NCBI GenBank assembly: GCA_964404895.1 | Contig: CAYOLV010000006.1 | Coordinates: 124,001 to 188,000, forward strand | Direction: 5' to 3' | Source: JBGSUZ01 sp964404895 | GTDB taxonomy: Bacteria > Bacillota > Clostridia > Peptostreptococcales > Acidaminobacteraceae | Length of the DNA stretch: 64,000 bases | In this document: positions 53,389 to 62,467 of the stretch, piece after piece | Layout of the letters: the number at the start of each line of letters is the position of its first letter | Numbering within the stretch: position 1 is the stretch's first letter | Translations under genes and position numbers: made by a program | The notes under the pieces: generated by a model | Database searches by the model: none | What the model was told of the DNA's origin: nothing | Seen by the model: the letters and a program-made list of their open reading frames with translations, nothing else

Positions 53389-54083
53389 AAAAGTTCTCCC
53401 CCCAGGGTATCCGCAAGAGGAGGTGACAACAAATAAAGTGCTTCTGCAAAATCTGTTTTACATAGCATGCCGAAGTAGGCGTCTCGCGTCATGACTTTTT
53501 CAATAAAACCATCATTAAGATAAGTTTCATGACTTTCTTTTGCCTTTATAAATTGTGAGCCATGTTGCTCTAGTGCTAATTTCTTCAAGTTGATGACACT
53601 GGTAATATCAATATATAAATTAGGTTGCTCCACATCATTGATATAGTACATAGCTGTTTTAAGGGGTCTGTGTGGTTCAGTTTCTTCAGATACAAAATGT
53701 TTGAGCCCTGCAGAATGTATACTTTCTTTAACAAGGCGGCTCCCAATTTCATGATCAGGGTGATAGTCCTTCATAAATGGATACAGAATCCAAGTTGGTT
53801 TATATTTTCGAATGCAATTAACGACAACACTAATTTGTTCAGAGGTGCAAGTCAAACCTCGGTCTGGTAAATTAAGACATATTCTCTCTGCATTAATTAT
53901 TTCAGCAGCGCGTCTAGCTTCTTCTCTTCTAATTTCCGCAGTACCATTACTTCCCATTTCGCCAGCCGTTAAATCTACCATTAAAACGCTCTTTCCTGCC
54001 ATTTTGCATTTTGCTAAAGTTCCAAAAATTCCAATTTCCAAATCATCTGGGTGAACCCCAACTGCCATTATTTCGTAGTTCAT
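53385..54083 (-). CDS. BshB1-like PIG-L/LmbE deacetylase
   Basis: 232 residues. Zinc-dependent N-acetylglucosamine deacetylase of the PIG-L/LmbE family. VGVHPDDLEIG near the N-terminus supplies His-11, Asp-13 and Asp-14, YPFMKDYHPDHEIGSRL the second metal motif, and EQHGSQF occurs near the C-terminus. The length and segments fit BshB1, the bacillithiol deacetylase, but no bshA or bshC lies in the window, so another amino-sugar substrate is possible. GGAGGCG precedes the ATG. It is coupled to the NtrC-like regulator downstream. Confidence 0.8.
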   Translation of the reverse strand: MNYEIMAVGVHPDDLEIGIFGTLAKCKMAGKSVLMVDLTAGEMGSNGTAEIRREEARRAAEIINAERICLNLPDRGLTCTSEQISVVVNCIRKYKPTWILYPFMKDYHPDHEIGSRLVKESIHSAGLKHFVSEETEPHRPLKTAMYYINDVEQPNLYIDITSVINLKKLALEQHGSQFIKAKESHETYLNDGFIEKVMTRDAYFGMLCKTDFAEALYLLSPPLADTLGGELL

Positions 54084-54169
54084 GCCAAACGCCTCCTAAG
54101 GCTCTATAGGCCTCTATATTGATTTTTATGTCGTTTGTGATGCATTGATTAGCACGCGTTGTTTTTTCG

Positions 54170-55087
54170 TTATACAAGCGTTTCTGAGAGGCTGTTTTTC
54201 TCGTCAAAATATATCATTTTGATTTTATTTCCATTTATGTTAATTTCAGTCGGAGTGGTTCCAATAATATTTCCATCGGCATTTATTAATAATCTATCTT
54301 CTAACGCTATAACTTTAATAGATTTCCCTCTATACATTTCCACTGTTGGTTTAATGTTCACATGTGTTCCTTTAAATATAGATGGGAACAACATCAGCAA
54401 TTTGGGTTTGCTCAATTTATTAACAACGCATAACTCTAAGAATCCGTCGTCAATTTCAGCATCAGGTGTCACCATCATGCCTCCCCCTATATACTTTCCA
54501 TTTCCAACCGCAACCAATATGATTTCTCTTTTTAACTCTAAACCATCAATTGTTATGATGACTTTTTTTGCCTTATAGGTAGATAACGCTTTTAGGGTAC
54601 TCAGCAGATAGGCAGAAGATCCTCTAATTTTTGACTTAATCCGATCCGTATCTAATATAATTTCTCCGTCGATTCCCATGCAGCAAACATTAATAAATCG
54701 TTGGCCATTGACCGTACATAAATCAACATCTTTTGTTTTACCAACAATAATGGTATCAAGCGCACGTTCTATATCCTTAGGCATATTTAAAACTCGCGCA
54801 AAGTCATTTCCTGTTCCCCCTGGAATCAAAGCTAGCGTTACAGCCTTTTCTATATTTATACCATTTACCGCCTCAACTAAGGTACCATCTCCACCTACAG
54901 AAATTATGTCTGTATAGTGATTCTCACAACCCCACTGGGCTATTTCTGTGACGTTTCCCACTTTATTTGAAATCTTAATATCGTACTCAAGGATTTGTTT
55001 ACTCATGTAATCATTAATGATTTTGATGAGTTCAGTCCCTTTCCCATGCCCTGCAACAGGGTTTATAATAAATAATAGTTTTCTCAT
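54170..55087 (-). CDS. Diacylglycerol kinase-family lipid kinase (YegS/DgkB)
   Basis: 305 residues. MRKLLFIINPVAGHGKG at the N-terminus, then SVGGDGTLVEAVNGI (the nucleotide-binding GGDGT), ALIPGGTGNDFAR and the C-terminal LLINADGNIIGTTPTEI match YegS/DgkB enzymes, which phosphorylate diacylglycerol to recycle membrane lipids. ATG 55087 with GAGGTTGAT upstream. The open frame extends 10 codons further, but its first ATG is part of a TATAATG promoter-like element. Single gene after parB terminator. Confidence 0.88.
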   Translation of the reverse strand: MRKLLFIINPVAGHGKGTELIKIINDYMSKQILEYDIKISNKVGNVTEIAQWGCENHYTDIISVGGDGTLVEAVNGINIEKAVTLALIPGGTGNDFARVLNMPKDIERALDTIIVGKTKDVDLCTVNGQRFINVCCMGIDGEIILDTDRIKSKIRGSSAYLLSTLKALSTYKAKKVIITIDGLELKREIILVAVGNGKYIGGGMMVTPDAEIDDGFLELCVVNKLSKPKLLMLFPSIFKGTHVNIKPTVEMYRGKSIKVIALEDRLLINADGNIIGTTPTEININGNKIKMIYFDEKNSLSETLV

Positions 55088-55136
55088 ATCAACCTCATCA
55101 CTTTCGACTATCTTCATTATATCAAATTTTTAGCAT

Positions 55137-55162
55137 AAAAAAAAAGCCATTTACATGGCTTT
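55137..55162 (-). terminator. Terminator of parAB
   Basis: AAAGCCAT and ATGGCTTT with a 4-base loop, followed by nine T residues on the minus strand. The base adjoins a parS site. Confidence 0.85.
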
Positions 55163-55177
55163 GTTTCACGTGAAACA
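55162..55177. promoter_or_regulatory. parS centromere site, downstream of parB
   Basis: TGTTTCACGTGAAACA, a perfect 16-base palindrome that fits the Firmicutes parS consensus TGTTNCACGTGAAACA. It lies just after the parB stop. Confidence 0.93.
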
Positions 55178-55179
55178 TC

Positions 55180-56049
55180 TTATTTTTTTAGCAAAGACAT
55201 AATTCTATCAAACTCATCCAAGCCATAGAACTCAATTTCAATTTTACCCTTATTTGATTTGTGTTGTATTTGAACCTTTGTTCCGTAAATATCTTTCAAC
55301 TCATGTTCAAATTGCATTAATTCATAAGATTTACTCAAATTCTTCTGATTAGCATCTTTCTTCTTTTGATCCTTTACAGGCTTAATTACAAGCTTCTCTA
55401 ATTCTCTAACACTAATGCCCTTTTCAACAACTAAATCTGCCCATTTCTTTTGCAAAATAGGATCATCTTCTCTTAACAACACACGTCCGTGTCCACCACT
55501 GATAGTGCCTTCAAGAATTCTTGTCTGAATAGACGGATCCAATTTCAATAATCTGAGGGTATTTGTCACATAAGATCTGCTTTTTCCAACCGCATCTGCC
55601 ACTTCATCTTGTTTTAAACTAAACTTTTCGATTAATTGTTGGTAAGCTTGAGCTTCTTCTATATCTGTTAAGTCTTCTCTTTGAATATTTTCAATTAAAG
55701 ACACTTGAGCTAGCTTTAAATCATCATATTTCTTAACAATTGCAGGTATTTTGTCTAAGCCAGCGGTTTTAGCAGCTCTCCAACGTCTCTCTCCAGCAAT
55801 AATCATATAACCATTTTCACTTTGAGTAACTAAGATGGGCTGTACAACACCATGACTCTTAATGGAGTTTGCCAATGCTTGTATTGCTTCAGTGTCAAAA
55901 TGTCTTCTAGGTTGATTACTATTCGCCTTAATTTCCTTAATTGAGAGTTCTAAAACTTCTCCCAAGGAGTGTTCAGACAAATTTAACTTATCCTCTTCAG
56001 GAATTAGCGCGCCTAAACCTTTACCGAGGCCTTTTCTCATTGGTTTCAT
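55180..56049 (-). CDS. parB: ParB (Spo0J) chromosome-partitioning protein
   Basis: 289 residues. CTP-dependent clamp that loads at parS. N-terminal KGLGKGLGALIPE (ParA-stimulating region), NQPRRHFDTEAIQALANSIK, GERRWRAAKTAGLDKIPAIV (CTP-binding motif), SLIENIQREDLTDIEEAQAY, HTH region KSRSYVTNTLRLLKL and the C-terminal dimerisation domain. GGAGGT lies 10 bases before the ATG. It overlaps the end of parA by one base. Confidence 0.96.
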   Translation of the reverse strand: MKPMRKGLGKGLGALIPEEDKLNLSEHSLGEVLELSIKEIKANSNQPRRHFDTEAIQALANSIKSHGVVQPILVTQSENGYMIIAGERRWRAAKTAGLDKIPAIVKKYDDLKLAQVSLIENIQREDLTDIEEAQAYQQLIEKFSLKQDEVADAVGKSRSYVTNTLRLLKLDPSIQTRILEGTISGGHGRVLLREDDPILQKKWADLVVEKGISVRELEKLVIKPVKDQKKKDANQKNLSKSYELMQFEHELKDIYGTKVQIQHKSNKGKIEIEFYGLDEFDRIMSLLKK

Positions 56050-56825
56050 TATTTATTACCTCCATTTGAACGCTTATGGACTTCTTTAGCTAAATTTGAA
56101 TAAGCAATTGCACCTTTTGAATTTCTGTCGTAAGCAATAACAGGCATGCCATAACTAGGCGCTTCTGCAACTCGTACATTTTTCGGTATCATTGTCTTAT
56201 AAACCCGATCTTTAAAGTGTTTTTTGACTTCATCTACGACTAAGTTAGATAAATTAGTCCGCGAATCAAACATGGTGAGGAGAACACCTTCGATCTCTAA
56301 GTTGGGATTGAGGCTCTTTCTAATAAGTTGATAAGTATTTACAAGTTGACTCACCCCTTCTAAAGCATAATATTCGCATTGAATAGGAATGATTACACTG
56401 TCTACTGCGACTAAGGAGTTTATTGTTAAAAGACCAAGGGAAGGAGGACAATCCACCATTATATAGTCATATTCATCTCTGACTGCATCAATGATACGCT
56501 TAAGTCTAATTTCTCTATGATCTAATTCTATCATTTCTACTTCAGCTCCAGCTAGCTGGACATCTGAAGGGATAATATCTAAATTTTTATAAGGCGTTGG
56601 AATAATACAATCTCTAACGTTTGCTTCGCCTATAAGAGCATCATATATGTTGTACTCTATAGTACTTTTGTCTATACCCAATCCAGAAGTAGAATTTCCT
56701 TGAGGATCATTGTCTATAACTAGAACTTTTTTCTTTTGTGCAGCCAAAGCGGCGCTCAAGTTTACATTAGTTGTCGTCTTTCCTACGCCACCTTTTTGGT
56801 TAAAAACTGCAATTGCTTTTGCCAA
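56049..56825 (-). CDS. parA: ParA (Soj) chromosome-partitioning ATPase
   Basis: 258 residues. Deviant Walker A in AIAVFNQKGGVGKTTTNVNL, VLVIDNDPQGNSTSGLG (A'), and IMVDCPPSLGLLTINSL (Walker B). Drives origin segregation with ParB and can affect DnaA. The start is taken as TTG at 56825: GGAGG lies 8 bases before it and the resulting MAKAIAVFNQ matches the usual Soj start; ATG 56840 overlaps the ribosome-binding site. Promoter-like TATAAT lies at 56871-56876. Confidence 0.93.
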   Translation of the reverse strand: MAKAIAVFNQKGGVGKTTTNVNLSAALAAQKKKVLVIDNDPQGNSTSGLGIDKSTIEYNIYDALIGEANVRDCIIPTPYKNLDIIPSDVQLAGAEVEMIELDHREIRLKRIIDAVRDEYDYIMVDCPPSLGLLTINSLVAVDSVIIPIQCEYYALEGVSQLVNTYQLIRKSLNPNLEIEGVLLTMFDSRTNLSNLVVDEVKKHFKDRVYKTMIPKNVRVAEAPSYGMPVIAYDRNSKGAIAYSNLAKEVHKRSNGGNK

Positions 56826-56932
56826 CAAAAACGCCTCCATTTACATGCGTATATTTTCTCACTTAAATTCATTATATACTAAATTCATCATGAAAAAAGC
56901 TAATTATCAAAAACAATGCCGTTTTTTATGAA

Positions 56933-56948
56933 TGTTTCACGTGAAACA
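56933..56948. promoter_or_regulatory. parS centromere site, upstream of parA
   Basis: TGTTTCACGTGAAACA, identical to the site at 55162. It lies in the parA upstream region, between parA and noc. Confidence 0.93.
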
Positions 56949-56949
56949 T

Positions 56950-56975
56950 AAAAAAAGACCCTTAATCTAGGGTCT
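56950..56975 (-). terminator. Terminator of noc
   Basis: AGACCC and GGGTCT with an 8-base loop, followed by seven T residues on the minus strand. Confidence 0.8.
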
Positions 56976-56990
56976 CTTCTCAATTTTTAG

Positions 56991-57779
56991 TTATTTAACC
57001 TCTTTTGGTATTTTAACTACCACTTCAATATAGTTCCCTTTATCTTTTTCTGTATACTTAACATCTGCCCCAGTGTTTAAGATTGTCTCATAAGCTTGCT
57101 TTACAGTGTTGACGTAAATCTTGTAATTAATAGAGTACTTAATGCTTTGTCTCTTCTCTTCAGGTTGATCATCCTCTACGAGAACACTTTCAATCAACTT
57201 TTCAGTTGCTTTAACATTCAATCCACTTTTAATGACCGCCTTCAACACATGACGAACATCTTCATCTGAATTCAACTTTAAAAGGGCTCTTCCATGCCTT
57301 TCGGTAAGCTCACTGCTAACAAGCAAATCAATAACATCATCAGGAAGAGACAAAATCCTCAACTTATTTGAGACGGTCGATTGCTTCTTGCCTACCCGAT
57401 CAGCCAGTTCTTTTTGAGTCATTCCATGTTTTTCCAATAACGCTTGATAAGCTTCCGCCTCTTCAACAAAATTGAGGTCTTGTCTTTGTATATTTTCAAT
57501 AAGGGCCAAGACAGCAGATTGTTCATCTGTGATAGTCGCCAAAATAGCTGGAATATGAGTCATTCCAACAATTTTAGCTGCTCTAAATCGTCTTTCTCCG
57601 ACAATAATTTCATAGTGATCTGCCACAGCTCTCACTGTAATCGGCTGGATTAAGCCCATGTGCTTAATAGATTCCGCCAACTCCCCCAATTCTGTCTCGC
57701 TGAATATTTTTCTTGGCTGATAAGGATTTGCAACGACTTGGTGAATAGGTACTTGTATAATTTCAGACTGTAAATGCAC
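56991..57779 (-). CDS. noc: Nucleoid occlusion protein Noc
   Basis: 262 residues, ParB-like. IIQVPIHQVVANPYQPRKIF, GERRFRAAKIVGMTHIPAIL, ALIENIQRQDLNFVEEAEAY and HTH KKQSTVSNKLRILSLPDD. It lies between parA and rsmG as Noc does in Bacillus, and it differs from the ParB at 55180. Noc binds its own sites and blocks septation over the nucleoid. It lacks an obvious amphipathic N-terminal helix. GTG start with AGGTGAT 4 bases upstream. The main alternative is a second ParB. Confidence 0.85.
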   Translation of the reverse strand: MHLQSEIIQVPIHQVVANPYQPRKIFSETELGELAESIKHMGLIQPITVRAVADHYEIIVGERRFRAAKIVGMTHIPAILATITDEQSAVLALIENIQRQDLNFVEEAEAYQALLEKHGMTQKELADRVGKKQSTVSNKLRILSLPDDVIDLLVSSELTERHGRALLKLNSDEDVRHVLKAVIKSGLNVKATEKLIESVLVEDDQPEEKRQSIKYSINYKIYVNTVKQAYETILNTGADVKYTEKDKGNYIEVVVKIPKEVK

Positions 57780-57787
57780 TTAATCAC

Positions 57788-58507
57788 CTACTTTAATGGA
57801 TTTTTAGAAGGCATTCCAGCCTTTCTAGGGTAATTTTTAGGAGTATCTTTTACTTTTTTTACCAAAACCAAATTGTGCTTGAGGTCACTGAAAGGTACAG
57901 TCCCCTCAACAATGCTTTCTATCTCTCCACCTAGTAATTCAATTGCTCTTTTGGCATCTTCAATTTCATTTTGTGCATCCTGTGTTTTTTGAGCAATAAA
58001 GTAGCCACCCACTTTAACATACGGAATACAATATTCACTTAAGGTGCTCATATTTGCAACCGCTCGAGAAACAACAATATCGTATTGCTGTCTGTATTCC
58101 GGGTTCCCTGCACCATCTTCAGCTCTTGAATGCAAGTAAGTCACCTGATTGAACCTCAGTGTCTCACCTACTAACTTTAAATAATTAATTCTTTTATTCA
58201 AAGAGTCTAAAAGTGTTACATCAATTGAGCGATCATAGATTTTTAAAGGGACCCCTGGAAATCCGCCTCCAGTTCCAAGATCCAATATTTTTTTTCCACT
58301 AAAAGACAGACCACTCTTGAGGCAAGACAAAGAGTCTAAGAAATGCTTAATAATAATTTCTCTTTCCTCTGTAATCGCAGTTAAATTAATTTTTTCATTC
58401 CACTCGACTAAAAGATTCTTAAAAACAAAAAAATCGTTCAGTACTTCAACCGTAGGGGCTAAGCCCATTTCCAACATGCCCTTTTCTAAAAGTTCTCTAC
58501 TTTCCAT
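57788..58507 (-). CDS. rsmG: 16S rRNA (guanine527-N7)-methyltransferase RsmG
   Basis: 239 residues. SAM-binding motif KKILDLGTGGGFPGVPLKI, then VTLLDSLNKRINYLKLVGE and DIVVSRAVANMSTLSEY are those of RsmG (GidB). The basic C-terminal tail (KKVKDTPKNYPRKAGMPSKN) is typical. It starts 3 bases after mnmG. Confidence 0.96.
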   Translation of the reverse strand: MESRELLEKGMLEMGLAPTVEVLNDFFVFKNLLVEWNEKINLTAITEEREIIIKHFLDSLSCLKSGLSFSGKKILDLGTGGGFPGVPLKIYDRSIDVTLLDSLNKRINYLKLVGETLRFNQVTYLHSRAEDGAGNPEYRQQYDIVVSRAVANMSTLSEYCIPYVKVGGYFIAQKTQDAQNEIEDAKRAIELLGGEIESIVEGTVPFSDLKHNLVLVKKVKDTPKNYPRKAGMPSKNPLK

Positions 58508-58510
58508 CGT

Positions 58511-60391
58511 TTAGCCCTTCTTTCGTCTAAGCTGTTCTAAATAAACTAAGAGTACTGATATATCAGCTGGAGAAACACCCGAAATTCTTGAAGCTTGTCC
58601 TATTGATGCGGGCTTGAGCTGATTAAGTTTCTGACGCGCTTCTAATCTTAATCCTTCAATACCTGAATAATCAATACTTGGGGACAATATTTTGTTTTCA
58701 AGTTGTTTAAACTTATCCACTTGGGCCAACTGTTTTGCAATATACCCTTCGTACTTAATTTGGACCTCGCATTGTTTATATACATCTTCCCGCATGAAGG
58801 GTCTTTCTAGGTCTACGACTTCTAAATCTTTATAACCAATTTCAGGTCGGCGCAAGAGTTCAAATAGGCTCATACTTCCCGTCAAAGGTGAACTATTTAT
58901 TTGCTCTAAGATAGGATTTATCACATCTGCTCTAATTGAGGTCTTCTTAAGTCGCTCCATTTCACGTGAAACCAAGTCAATTTTATCCTGAACTTTTAAA
59001 TAACGCATTTCAGTAGCCAAACCTAATTGATAACTTCTTTCAGTTAATCTCAAATCTGCATTATCTTGTCTTAAGATCAGGCGATATTCACAACGAGAGG
59101 TCATCATTCGGTAAGGTTCATTCGTCCCCTTAATCACCAAATCATCAATCAAAACGCCTATATAACCCTCAGACCTGTCTAATATGAATGGCTCTAACTT
59201 CTTAACTTTTAAAGCCGCATTGATCCCCGCCATTAAACCTTGCGCCGCAGCTTCTTCATAACCAGAAGATCCGTTAAACTGGCCTGCTGAAAATAATCCT
59301 GAAATATTTTTAAATTCTAAGCCTAAAGTCAATTGAAGTGGATCGATACAATCGTATTCAATGGCATAGGCAGGTCTCATAATTTCCACAGCTTCCATAC
59401 CTGGAATTGTTCTCATAAATGCAACCTGAACATCTTCAGGCATACTTGTGGACATGCCCTGCACATACATTTCAACTGTTTCAGCACCTTCTGGCTCAAT
59501 AAAGAGTTGATGTCTTTCTTTATCTGCAAATCGATTGATCTTATCTTCAATTGAAGGACAGTACCGTGGTCCAGTTCCTTCAATTTGACCGCCATACATA
59601 GCTGAACGGTGTAAATTTTCATTTAAGACTCTGTGTGTTTCAGGGTTCGTATAGGTCAACCAACAAGGTATTTCATTAAATGTCACTTTATCATTCAAGA
59701 ATGAAAAAGGAACAACCTCTGAATCGCCCCACTGGACTTCCATATGGTCATAATTTAAGGTTTTTGCATTGACTCTGGCAGGTGTACCTGTTTTGAAACG
59801 TCTCATTTCAATGCCGTTTTTCTCAAGAGAAGCCGTTAGCTGTAATGAAGGCGACAAGCCGTTAGGACCACTCTGAAAAATAGAACTGCCGATAAATATT
59901 TTCCCGCCTAAATAGGTCCCGGTCGCCAATACCACCGTTTCGCAACTGTAATAGGCTCCTGTACTGGTCACTACCCCTTTAATCTTTCCGTTCTCAACAT
60001 CAATTTCGATGACTTCCCCTTGTTTAAGCGTCAAATTTTCTGTTGACTCAATCACTTTCTTCATTTCAATGTGATAACGGGTTTTATCTGCTTGAGCACG
60101 CAAGGAATGAACTGCTGGGCCTTTTCCTGTATTGAGCATTTTACTTTGCAGTAAAGTTTTGTCAATATTTAAACCCATTTCTCCGCCCAAAGCATCTATT
60201 TCTCTGACCAAGTGACCTTTTCCAGTCCCTCCAATAGAAGGGTTGCACGGCATCATGGCAACAGAATCCAAATTTATAGAAAACATCAACGTCTTAACAC
60301 CCATTCTAGCCGATGCCAGTGCTGCTTCGCATCCTGCGTGACCGGCGCCAATAACAATGACGTCATAATGACCTGCATTAAACTGATCCAA
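58511..60391 (-). CDS. mnmG: tRNA U34 carboxymethylaminomethyl synthesis protein MnmG
   Basis: 626 residues. FAD-binding [20 protein letters not shown] at the N-terminus, [24 protein letters not shown]-type cysteine region [21 protein letters not shown], and a C-terminal helical MnmE-binding domain ending in [16 protein letters not shown]. It modifies U34 of tRNAs together with MnmE, encoded just upstream (14-base gap). A degenerate parS lies within the gene. Confidence 0.97.
   Translation of the reverse strand: MDQFNAGHYDVIVIGAGHAGCEAALASARMGVKTLMFSINLDSVAMMPCNPSIGGTGKGHLVREIDALGGEMGLNIDKTLLQSKMLNTGKGPAVHSLRAQADKTRYHIEMKKVIESTENLTLKQGEVIEIDVENGKIKGVVTSTGAYYSCETVVLATGTYLGGKIFIGSSIFQSGPNGLSPSLQLTASLEKNGIEMRRFKTGTPARVNAKTLNYDHMEVQWGDSEVVPFSFLNDKVTFNEIPCWLTYTNPETHRVLNENLHRSAMYGGQIEGTGPRYCPSIEDKINRFADKERHQLFIEPEGAETVEMYVQGMSTSMPEDVQVAFMRTIPGMEAVEIMRPAYAIEYDCIDPLQLTLGLEFKNISGLFSAGQFNGSSGYEEAAAQGLMAGINAALKVKKLEPFILDRSEGYIGVLIDDLVIKGTNEPYRMMTSRCEYRLILRQDNADLRLTERSYQLGLATEMRYLKVQDKIDLVSREMERLKKTSIRADVINPILEQINSSPLTGSMSLFELLRRPEIGYKDLEVVDLERPFMREDVYKQCEVQIKYEGYIAKQLAQVDKFKQLENKILSPSIDYSGIEGLRLEARQKLNQLKPASIGQASRISGVSPADISVLLVYLEQLRRKKG
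58958..58973. promoter_or_regulatory. Degenerate parS-like site within mnmG
   Basis: CATTTCACGTGAAACC keeps the central TTTCACGTGAAAC of parS (13 of 16 bases). Its position near two perfect sites makes weak ParB binding plausible. Confidence 0.5.
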
Positions 60392-60405
60392 AAGCTACCT
60401 CCTAT

Positions 60406-61785
60406 TTACTTTCCTAGACAGAAATTACTAAATATTTTATTAATCAAGTCCTCTTCTAAAGATTCCCCTGTAATTTCCCCAAGATACTCGTATACATTTT
60501 TAACATCGACTTGTATAAAATCATAAGGCATGCCAGACTCCGTTACTTTTATAGCGTCTACAATCGCCTGATCTGCTTTTTTCAATGCATTCACGTGTCT
60601 TGCATTAGATACTAAAGCTTGCTCTTTAAATTGAATGCCACCGTAAACCATCTCTGCAATAGCCTCTTCTAACGCTTCAATACCTTCTTCCATCAACACA
60701 GAAGTTTGCACAATAGGATGATGACCCATCAAGGTCGTCACTTCATCTAAGTCCAGCACCATGCCTAAATCACTCTTATTGATAATCGTGATCGCCTTCT
60801 TTTCTTTTAAATACCCAATTATTTCTCTGTCATCCTCGCTTAAAGGTTGATCCGCACTAAGTACGAAAATAACCAAATCTGCTTTGTTAAAGAAAAGGCG
60901 ACTGCGTTCAACACCCATTTTTTCCACCAGATCTTCAGTCTCCCGAATACCTGCTGTATCTACTAGTTTCAACGCTATCCCTTTGATTTGAATATATTCT
61001 TCAATCGCATCTCGCGTCGTTCCTGGAATATCTGTGACGATGGCTCTCGCCTCTTTTAAAAGGGCATTCAACAGTGAAGATTTGCCTACATTAGGTTTCC
61101 CAACAATGACCGTACTCAAACCTTCTCTTACAATTCTCCCCGATTCACTGTTTTTCAGCAACTTGCCAATCCCAGTTTGTACAGATTTAAAGCGCTCTAA
61201 TACCTCGCTGTACGTGATTTCTTCAATATCTTCTTCCGGGTAGTCTATACTGACTTCCAAATTCGCCATGACACTGACAAGTTCTTCTCGAAGGGCTGCA
61301 ACGTTTTGTGAAAGCTTCCCTTCTAGTTGACTATAAGCTAAGTCAAACCCGTCTGGCGTTTTGGCACTGATTAAATCCATCACAGACTCTGCCTGGGCCA
61401 AATCTAGCCGTCCATTTAGAAACGCCCGCTTGGTAAATTCACCTGTTTCTGCCATCCTTATACCTTTTGACAGCATCAATCCCATGACTCTTCTGAGAGG
61501 AACCATTCCCCCATGACATTGTATTTCTACCATGTCTTCTCTTGTATAGGTTTTTGGCGCAAACATAGGTACTGCCATCACTTCATCAATAATTTGATCT
61601 CCGTCATAAATATGTCCATACACCAATCTTTTATCGTCATTTAAATCAAATGCATGACCCCTCTTTGATTTAAAGACCTCAGAAACAATTTCAATGACAC
61701 CTTGGCCGCTTAATCTGATAATACCAATTGCACCTTCACCAGCAGCTGTTGCAATTGCTACAATGGGTTCATCCAAGTAATTCAT
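60406..61785 (-). CDS. mnmE: tRNA modification GTPase MnmE
   Basis: 459 residues. N-terminal tetrahydrofolate-binding domain (DEPIVAIATAAGEGAIGIIR), a helical domain and an inserted G domain: GKPNVGKSSLLNAL (G1), DIPGTTRD (G2), VDTAGIRE (G3), NKSD (G4). The C-terminus ends FSNFCLGK, the C-x-G-K motif. Works with MnmG. The start is the ATG of MNYLDEP behind TAGGTG; the frame is open six codons further. Confidence 0.97.
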   Translation of the reverse strand: MNYLDEPIVAIATAAGEGAIGIIRLSGQGVIEIVSEVFKSKRGHAFDLNDDKRLVYGHIYDGDQIIDEVMAVPMFAPKTYTREDMVEIQCHGGMVPLRRVMGLMLSKGIRMAETGEFTKRAFLNGRLDLAQAESVMDLISAKTPDGFDLAYSQLEGKLSQNVAALREELVSVMANLEVSIDYPEEDIEEITYSEVLERFKSVQTGIGKLLKNSESGRIVREGLSTVIVGKPNVGKSSLLNALLKEARAIVTDIPGTTRDAIEEYIQIKGIALKLVDTAGIRETEDLVEKMGVERSRLFFNKADLVIFVLSADQPLSEDDREIIGYLKEKKAITIINKSDLGMVLDLDEVTTLMGHHPIVQTSVLMEEGIEALEEAIAEMVYGGIQFKEQALVSNARHVNALKKADQAIVDAIKVTESGMPYDFIQVDVKNVYEYLGEITGESLEEDLINKIFSNFCLGK

Positions 61786-61812
61786 GAGACACCTACTTTC
61801 CATACAATAGAT

Positions 61813-61838
61813 AAAAACCCAGCATACACTGGGTTTTA
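61813..61838 (-). terminator. Terminator after jag
   Basis: AAAACCCAG and CTGGGTTTT with a TGTATG loop and TTTTT on the minus strand, 7 bases after the jag stop. Confidence 0.85.
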
Positions 61839-61844
61839 TATGAT

Positions 61845-62465
61845 TTATTTATTTAAGAAAATAATAACTTTTCTAAATGGTTCTTCGCCTTCACTTCTTG
61901 TGCTTACATAAGGATTACTTTGAAGAGATGAATGTATAATTCTTCTCTCATATGGATTCATAGGCTCCAAAATAATATCTTTCCTCATTTTTTTAGCCTT
62001 ATATGCTAAGCGATTTGCCAATTTTTCCAGAGTATCTTTTCTTTTTTCTCTGTAATTTTCTGTATCCAATACAACTCTGATGTAGTCTTCACGATCTTTA
62101 TTGACCACTAAACTTACCAAATATTGTAACGAATCTAAAGTTTGACCTCTTCTGCCGATCAAGACTGCCATATCTGCGCCATCTACGCTCACATAAAGGT
62201 CTTTTCCATCTAAACGTGTTGTAATTTTACCAACAATATTCATTTTATCAAAGACATCTTCTAAAAATTGTTTTGCCTTACGATCGCTATCTTCTTTTAA
62301 TGTAACCTTAATTCTGGCTTCTTTCCCGCCGATAAGGCCCAAAATAGCTTTTTTAGGCTCATCAAGAATTTCTACATGAACTTCTTCTTGCTTCGCATTC
62401 AAATCAATAAGAGCAAGTTTTAATGCTTCTTCTACTGTCTTGGCTGTCTTTTCAACGGTAAACAT
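61845..62465 (-). CDS. jag: Jag/KhpB (SpoIIIJ-associated) RNA-binding protein
   Basis: 206 residues. Jag-N domain (TVEKTAKTVEEALKLALIDL), KH domain with GRRGQTLDSLQYL and R3H domain with MNPYERRIIHSSLQ. KhpB binds RNA with KhpA and affects cell elongation and division. It starts 2 bases after yidC, the conserved yidC-jag pairing. Confidence 0.95.
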   Translation of the reverse strand: MFTVEKTAKTVEEALKLALIDLNAKQEEVHVEILDEPKKAILGLIGGKEARIKVTLKEDSDRKAKQFLEDVFDKMNIVGKITTRLDGKDLYVSVDGADMAVLIGRRGQTLDSLQYLVSLVVNKDREDYIRVVLDTENYREKRKDTLEKLANRLAYKAKKMRKDIILEPMNPYERRIIHSSLQSNPYVSTRSEGEEPFRKVIIFLNK

Positions 62466-62467
62466 GT

